A stretch of DNA of 64,000 bases from Alphaproteobacteria bacterium (GTDB taxonomy: Bacteria > Pseudomonadota > Alphaproteobacteria > Geminicoccales > Geminicoccaceae), in contig JALSGP010000039.1 of the NCBI GenBank assembly GCA_026982705.1, forward strand, positions 62,001-126,000, in the 5' to 3' direction. A program made the position numbers and the translations under genes. The notes below the pieces were generated by a model, which saw only the letters and a list, made by a program, of their open reading frames with translations, searched no databases and was not told the DNA's origin. How positions within the stretch are numbered: the first letter of the stretch is position 1; each line of letters starts with the position of its first letter. Below are positions 60,386 through 64,000 of the stretch, piece after piece.

Positions 60386-61413
60386 GACATCCCTCCTCCG
60401 TCTCCGTTCGGCGGCGGATCCTCCGCCGCCCCATTGCCGCGTGCGCGCACCTCGCGCAGCTCGTCCAGCAGTTCCGCCACCGCCGCCGCCCGTGCCGTCT
60501 CGCCGTGGGCGGTGAAGAGGGCGTGCGCCTCCGCCAGCAGACGGGCCGCCTCCCGGCGACGGCGGGGATTGCCCGCCTCCGGCCGTTCGGGATCGTCGGG
60601 CAGGGCGAGGAGGCATTGCGCCAGGTTGGCGACGGTATTGGCGTATTCCACCGGCGCCCGCTCGCGGTCGCGGACCCGCAGGGCGGCCCGATAGGCCTCG
60701 AGCGCCCGCAGACGATTGGCCAGCGGATGGCCGCTCCGGACGCTCTGGAGCGCATTGCCGAGATTGTTCTGCAGCATCGCCCATTCGCGGGGATGGGCCC
60801 GGGGATCCAGGGCGGCGAGGCCGGCCTCGAAGCACTGCACGGCGAGGGCCTCGCGCATGCCGCCGGCGGTGTCGGCGAAGGCCATGGCGAGAAAGGCGGT
60901 GGCCAGATTGTTCTGGAGCAGGGCGAACTCGCGGGGATGGCGTTCCCGGTCGAACACCCGCAGGGCCCGCTGATAGGCCGCCACGGCCTCGCGCAGGGCC
61001 ACCCGTCCCGAGTTGGCCAAGGCGTGGAGGACCACGCCCAGGAGCATGTCGAGATCGGCCCGCTCCTCCGCATCGCCCTCCCGTTCCAGCACGGGACGGG
61101 CCTCCACCAGCAGATCCCGGGCCGCCTCGAGGGCGGCGATGCCGCCGTCGGGGAGTTCGCGCAGGACCGCCGCCAGTTGCACCCGCACCCGGGCGGCGGC
61201 GAGCGGTCGCCCGGATCCGGCCAGCTCCAAGGCCCGCTCCAACAGCCGCCGCGCCGCCAGCAGATCCTCCCGCCGCCGGGGACGATCGCGCAGTTGACGC
61301 GCCAGCTCCACCAGCATGGCGATGCGTTCCTCGATGTCGTGGTCCGCCTCCTCCACCATGCGCAGAGCGGCGGTCACCGTGGCGGCGACACGGTCCATGG
61401 CGGCGATGTCCAT
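60382..61413 (-). CDS. TPR protein of the hydrogenase locus
   Basis: A 343-residue all-helical protein with tetratricopeptide-like repeats; clear units are YQRALRVFDRERHPREFALLQNNLATAFLAM, FEAGLAALDPRAHPREWAMLQNNLGNALQSV and YRAALRVRDRERAPVEYANTVANLAQCLLAL, each about 45-50 residues. The rest is helical and Arg/Glu-rich. Such TPR proteins recur in group 1h hydrogenase clusters and are thought to aid assembly; this is family context, not shown by the sequence. ATG 61413 has GGGAGGG almost touching it; ATG 61398 is an alternative. Confidence 0.87.
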   Translation of the reverse strand: MDIAAMDRVAATVTAALRMVEEADHDIEERIAMLVELARQLRDRPRRREDLLAARRLLERALELAGSGRPLAAARVRVQLAAVLRELPDGGIAALEAARDLLVEARPVLEREGDAEERADLDMLLGVVLHALANSGRVALREAVAAYQRALRVFDRERHPREFALLQNNLATAFLAMAFADTAGGMREALAVQCFEAGLAALDPRAHPREWAMLQNNLGNALQSVRSGHPLANRLRALEAYRAALRVRDRERAPVEYANTVANLAQCLLALPDDPERPEAGNPRRRREAARLLAEAHALFTAHGETARAAAVAELLDELREVRARGNGAAEDPPPNGDGGGMS

Positions 61414-61465
61414 CCCTCCCGTGACCCGGACGAAGCGAATCCATCACAAGAACAGGAACGAGTCA

Positions 61466-61524
61466 ATCGAATTTTCGATATGAAAAGAAAGTTTGCATCT
61501 GAATCCCGTCAAACATCTTGACGG
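61466..61524 (-). promoter_or_regulatory. AT-rich gap with two inverted repeats before the TPR gene
   Basis: The 95-base gap between the unknown gene and the TPR gene is the most AT-rich spot of the locus. It has ATCGAA-TT-TTCGAT (61466-61479) and CCGTCAA-ACATC-TTGACGG (61506-61524), the latter spanning the stop codon of the upstream gene. On the minus strand a TTGACT...TGGATT pair with 17-base spacing could start a second transcript. The hairpin may end or slow transcripts coming from the large subunit. Confidence 0.45.
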
Positions 61525-61844
61525 AACGATTCGAAGACATGCCGCGCGACATAGGCCGCCCGCTCCGGACGGAAGTCGAAACGCAGCGATCGGAGACCGG
61601 GAGCGGCCGGCGGGTTGCGGCGGAAGAAGTCCGCCGCATCCAGGACCCGGTCGCCGCGGGCGTTGCGCCGCTTGAGGAGGAATCCCCCATGGGCGGCATC
61701 CCGCAGGGGGATCAGCCACAGATCCGTCCCTTCCCGCAGAAGGGCGCAGCTCGCCACCGCCTCCAGTCCGGCCGCGCGCACCGCCTCGGCGGAGAAGCGC
61801 AGCCGCCCGTCCACCAGTTCGCCCGCCAGGGCCCCGGCACTCAT
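61509..61844 (-). CDS. 111-residue protein of unknown function in the hydrogenase locus
   Basis: No family recognised. A compact soluble protein: GELVDGRLRFSAEAVRAAGLEAVASCALLREG, then WLIPLRDAAHGGFLLKRRNARGDRVLDAADFFRRN and a basic end (RSLRFDFRPERAAYVARHVFESFRQDV). One cysteine, no membrane segment. The ATG overlaps the protease stop (ATGA), so it is made with the maturation endopeptidase and may act in large-subunit maturation. Confidence 0.8.
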   Translation of the reverse strand: MSAGALAGELVDGRLRFSAEAVRAAGLEAVASCALLREGTDLWLIPLRDAAHGGFLLKRRNARGDRVLDAADFFRRNPPAAPGLRSLRFDFRPERAAYVARHVFESFRQDV

Positions 61845-62320
61845 CGGCCGCCGTCCCCCTCGATCCGGGCGGCGAGGCGGGCCACGAGGCGCGCCACCGC
61901 CCCCGCCACCGCCGGCGACAGCTCCGTCCCATAGTCGAGCCGGGCGGCCTCGATCAGATGGACGCGGACCTCGGCGGGGAAGGCGTCACCCAGCAGTCGG
62001 CGCCCCACGTAGAGGGCATGGGGCCAGCGGAAGTCGTGGAGGCCGCCGCCGGGGGGCGGGGCCTCCGCCGCCTCCTCTCCCGGCAGCTCGAAGAGGGTGC
62101 CGGGGGGGCTGCCGGAGACGGTGGCGTCGACGATGTCGAGGCGGCGGGCCCCGCGCATCCCGTAGACCACCGCCATGCCGTCGGTTCCGGCATCCAGCAG
62201 ACGCACGCCGGCCCGCGCACCGAGGCGCGTCCGCAGGGCCGCGATCACCGCCGGGCCGGCGCCGTCGTCGCCCCGCACGGGATTGCCGCAGCCGATCACC
62301 ACCCACACGGGCGGATCCAC
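61841..62320 (-). CDS. [NiFe]-hydrogenase maturation endopeptidase
   Basis: A 159-residue HupD/HycI-type protease that cuts the C-terminal peptide from the nickel-loaded large subunit. Motifs: GCGNPVRGDDGAGPAVI near the N-terminus (with DDG in place of DEG, as in HycI), LLDAGTDGMAVVYGMRGARRLDIVDATVSG, and VHLIEAARLDYGTELSPAV. Acidic and His residues of the nickel-sensing site are thus present. Starts at GTG, one base after the stop of the Cys-rich gene. Its substrate is probably the large subunit at 63064, whose C-terminal tail is intact in the gene. Confidence 0.92.
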   Translation of the reverse strand: MDPPVWVVIGCGNPVRGDDGAGPAVIAALRTRLGARAGVRLLDAGTDGMAVVYGMRGARRLDIVDATVSGSPPGTLFELPGEEAAEAPPPGGGLHDFRWPHALYVGRRLLGDAFPAEVRVHLIEAARLDYGTELSPAVAGAVARLVARLAARIEGDGGR

Positions 62321-62321
62321 C

Positions 62322-62630
62322 TCAGATGCGCCAGAGGCGACACGACCAGTGCGGCTCCACCGGAACGTCCAGTTCCGGCAGCTCGCACCAGCGGCGGTGG
62401 ACGAGATAGTACATGCAGGTCTCGCACGCCTGTTCCACGCCGGCGTGCAGCACCGGGTTGAGGGTGAAACCCGCCAGCACCAGCCGCCCCTCGAGATCCC
62501 CGCCCCGCGCCCGCAGGGCCTGGATCAGCGTCTGGACCGCCTCGGGCGTGTCGGCACGGGGGCAAACCTCGGTGGCGAGACCGCCCGCCAGCAGATCGTG
62601 AATGCGTCGTCGCAGGGCCGACTCGTCCAC
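62322..62630 (-). CDS. Small Cys-rich hydrogenase-locus protein, paralogue B
   Basis: A 102-residue protein without a known family. The C-terminal half has CETCMYYLVHRRWC and ends EPHWSCRLWRI, giving a CxxC pair, a Trp-Cys and a final Cys. The N-terminal half is helical (LRRRIHDLLAGGLATEV) followed by a short beta-like stretch LEGRLVLAGFTL. It is a tandem paralogue of the gene at 62672. Four conserved cysteines suggest zinc or an Fe-S cluster. GTG start with a strong GGAGGAGGGAG site. One base separates it from the protease gene. Confidence 0.85.
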   Translation of the reverse strand: MDESALRRRIHDLLAGGLATEVCPRADTPEAVQTLIQALRARGGDLEGRLVLAGFTLNPVLHAGVEQACETCMYYLVHRRWCELPELDVPVEPHWSCRLWRI

Positions 62631-62671
62631 GCTCCCTCCTCCTCACCGGACGGACGACCGGGACATTCGGA

Positions 62672-62995
62672 TCAGATGCGCCACAGACGGCACCACCAGT
62701 CGGGCTCGCACGGCAGCGAGATCTCCGGGATGTCGCACCAGCGGCGATGCACGAGATAGTAGATGCACTCCTGACACCGCTGCTGTTCGGGACCGTAGGG
62801 ATGATCCAGGAAGCCCGCGATCACCAGCCGGCCCCGGACGTCGTCCGGGTCCAGCGCCCGGAGCTGGTCGAGGATCTCGGCGAACTCCCGTTCGGTGCGG
62901 GGAATGGGCTCGGTCTCCGTCTCCAGCCCCGCGGCCAGCAGCTCGGCAATATACCGTCGCAGCGCGTCGGGATCGCGCGGTGGTCTGTCGGACAT
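62672..62995 (-). CDS. Small Cys-rich hydrogenase-locus protein, paralogue A
   Basis: A 107-residue protein with the same plan as its neighbour: helical N-terminus (ALRRYIAELLAAGLETE), VRGRLVIAGFL, then CQECIYYLVHRRWC and the end CEPDWWCRLWRI. Shared across both copies: CxxCxYYLVHRRWCxxPE and EPxWxCRLWRI. This copy has one more Cys (PCEPDWW). Both lie directly after the large-subunit gene, so they probably bind or mature it. GGGGGGACC lies ahead of ATG 62995. Confidence 0.86.
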   Translation of the reverse strand: MSDRPPRDPDALRRYIAELLAAGLETETEPIPRTEREFAEILDQLRALDPDDVRGRLVIAGFLDHPYGPEQQRCQECIYYLVHRRWCDIPEISLPCEPDWWCRLWRI

Positions 62996-63006
62996 GGTCC
63001 CCCCTC

Positions 63007-63036
63007 GCCGCCGGCGGGGCGTGCCCCGCCGGCGGC
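63007..63036 (-). terminator. Strong hairpin between the hydrogenase large subunit and downstream genes
   Basis: Perfect inverted repeat with 14-base arms (GCCGCCGGCGGGGC / GCCCCGCCGGCGGC) around GT; folds as a 13-pair stem with a CGTG loop. It sits 27 bases past the large-subunit stop and 11 bases before the ATG of the next gene, whose ribosome-binding site follows immediately. No T-run. More likely an mRNA stabilising or attenuating element than a full terminator. Confidence 0.6.
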
Positions 63037-63063
63037 TCCGCGGGTCTCTCCCGAGGGATCCGG

Positions 63064-64000
63064 TCAGGCGGTCCGGAACCGCGCCAGCTCGCGGCCGGTG
63101 CGCCGGTCGTAGGCGTGCACGGTGCACACCAGGCAGGAATCGTAGGACCGGCACACGTGGCCCACCTCCACCGGATCGGCGGGATCGGCGATGGGAGTCC
63201 CGATCAGGGCCTCCTCGATGGGGCCACGCTCGCCCGCGTCCGACCGCGGTCCCACGTTCCAGGTGGTGGGCGCGATGATCTGATAGTTCTCGATGCGCCC
63301 GTTCTTCACCTCGATCCAGTGGCACAGGGCCCCGCGGATGGCCTCGGTGGCGCCCCAGCCGCGCCCGTCCCGTTCGGTGGGCTTGACGTACCAGGGCTCG
63401 TCGAGCCGGAACTCGCGCAGGATCCGCTCGGCCTCGCGATAGAGCTTCACCAGTTCGTGCATCCGGGCGAAGTGGCGGAGCAGCACGCTCGCGCCCCCCA
63501 TCTTCCGGTACATGTCCAGGACCAGCGGATCCCTGTGCTGCCACGGCTCGCCGTGGTCGCCGCCGGCGACGAGCTGGCGGGCCAGCGGCCCCGCCTCCAG
63601 GCGACCGAAATGCTCGTGGCGGACCGCCGTCGCCCAGGAATAGCGCCCATCGGGATCGATGTCCGCCTTGGGCGAGGGGCGGGTGCTGCGATCGAAGGGA
63701 TGGAGACCCGAGGGCTCGTCGTACCAGGCGCGGCCGATGTCTTCCCGCACCACCGCCTGATCCACCTCGTGGTGGACATCGGCATGGCCGTCGTAGACGC
63801 CGCCCTTCATGATGACGGCCTTCGCCCGCCCCTCGATGGTGGGACGCTGGTACTTGTCCTCATGGGGGAGATAGCCCCAGCTGATGTAGCGGCCGTGCCC
63901 GCGCCCGTATTTGTCGAGCCCGATGTCCATGCCCATGCGCCAGTAGAGACCGAGGTCGGAATTCGCGTGTTCCGGCTTCTCGTCCAGCCAGGCCAGGAAA
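63064..64000 (-). CDS. hhyL: [NiFe]-hydrogenase large subunit, group 1h-like (C-terminal part)
   Basis: The last ~311 residues of a large subunit; the N-terminus, with the first Cys pair, lies beyond the right edge. The C-terminal nickel motif reads RSYDSCLVCTVH, where the usual DPCxxCxxH has Ser for Pro. After this His come 16 residues (AYDRRTGRELARFRTA) that the maturation protease should remove. Upstream are regions typical of large subunits: RGALCHWIEVKNGRIENYQIIAPTTWNVGPR and EEALIGTPIADPADPVEVGHVCRSYD. These and the companions TPR, NHL and NifU-Rieske suggest a group 1h (former group 5), high-affinity, oxygen-tolerant uptake enzyme. Class assignment is inference; the small subunit is not in view. 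Confidence 0.9.
   Translation of the reverse strand, partial: FLAWLDEKPEHANSDLGLYWRMGMDIGLDKYGRGHGRYISWGYLPHEDKYQRPTIEGRAKAVIMKGGVYDGHADVHHEVDQAVVREDIGRAWYDEPSGLHPFDRSTRPSPKADIDPDGRYSWATAVRHEHFGRLEAGPLARQLVAGGDHGEPWQHRDPLVLDMYRKMGGASVLLRHFARMHELVKLYREAERILREFRLDEPWYVKPTERDGRGWGATEAIRGALCHWIEVKNGRIENYQIIAPTTWNVGPRSDAGERGPIEEALIGTPIADPADPVEVGHVCRSYDSCLVCTVHAYDRRTGRELARFRTA

Overview
The window is very GC-rich DNA (about 70 % G+C by eye) from a bacterial chromosome, most likely an alphaproteobacterium. The pointers are the order lspA-bamF-M16 peptidase pair, the order coaX-RNase J-methylmalonyl-CoA epimerase-DUF1467, rpoZ-rel-pyrE, and a DUF6867 protein behind livF. I cannot name a genus. Genes are densely packed, with many 1-4 base stop/start overlaps. 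Two tRNA genes are present (Pro-GGG, Thr-UGU). I see no rRNA, CRISPR array, insertion sequence, phage or plasmid gene.

Layout. 1-9.4 kb, minus strand: mutL (cut by the left edge), two M16 peptidase-family proteins, bamF, lspA, ileS, ribF and a small lipoprotein. 9.4-11.3 kb: class I PHA synthase on the plus strand. 11.3-15.3 kb: Uma2-type nuclease, pyrE, bifunctional rel and rpoZ. 15.4-20.6 kb: an alpha/beta hydrolase, a CoxL-type molybdenum hydroxylase subunit, and an EF-G paralogue. 20.6-25.1 kb: MFS transporter, DUF1467, epimerase, RNase J, coaX. 25.3-30.6 kb: an orphan PotA-like ATPase and a livHMGF transporter with DUF6867 but no binding protein. 30.7-34.0 kb: a second CoxL-type subunit and a Tat-exported cyclase-family hydrolase. 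34-50.3 kb: housekeeping and metabolic genes, including a FAH-family enzyme, an AI-2E family permease, a Sel1 protein, an exosortase-type O-glycosylation ligase, an alcohol dehydrogenase, ogt, murQ, a DenD-like dehydrogenase, an M48 protease, an acyl-CoA synthetase, chrA and CoxG.

The most distinctive region is 50.4-64.0 kb on the minus strand, an almost unbroken [NiFe]-hydrogenase locus. It enters from the right edge with the large subunit. Then come two tandem paralogous small Cys-rich proteins, the maturation endopeptidase, an unknown protein, a TPR protein, two tiny two-helix membrane proteins, a NifU-Rieske fusion, an NHL-repeat protein, hypF, hypC, a SIS-domain sugar-phosphate isomerase homologue, hypD, hypE, hypA, hypB and a His-rich nickel permease. 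The large-subunit C-terminus and the NHL/TPR/NifU-Rieske companions point to a group 1h (formerly group 5) high-affinity, aerobic H2-oxidising enzyme. Transport and maturation steps are all encoded: nickel import (permease), nickel delivery (HypAB), Fe(CN)2CO assembly (HypCDEF) and C-terminal cleavage (protease). The small subunit should lie just beyond the right edge. Inferred physiology: an aerobic heterotroph that stores PHA and can supplement its energy by scavenging trace H2.
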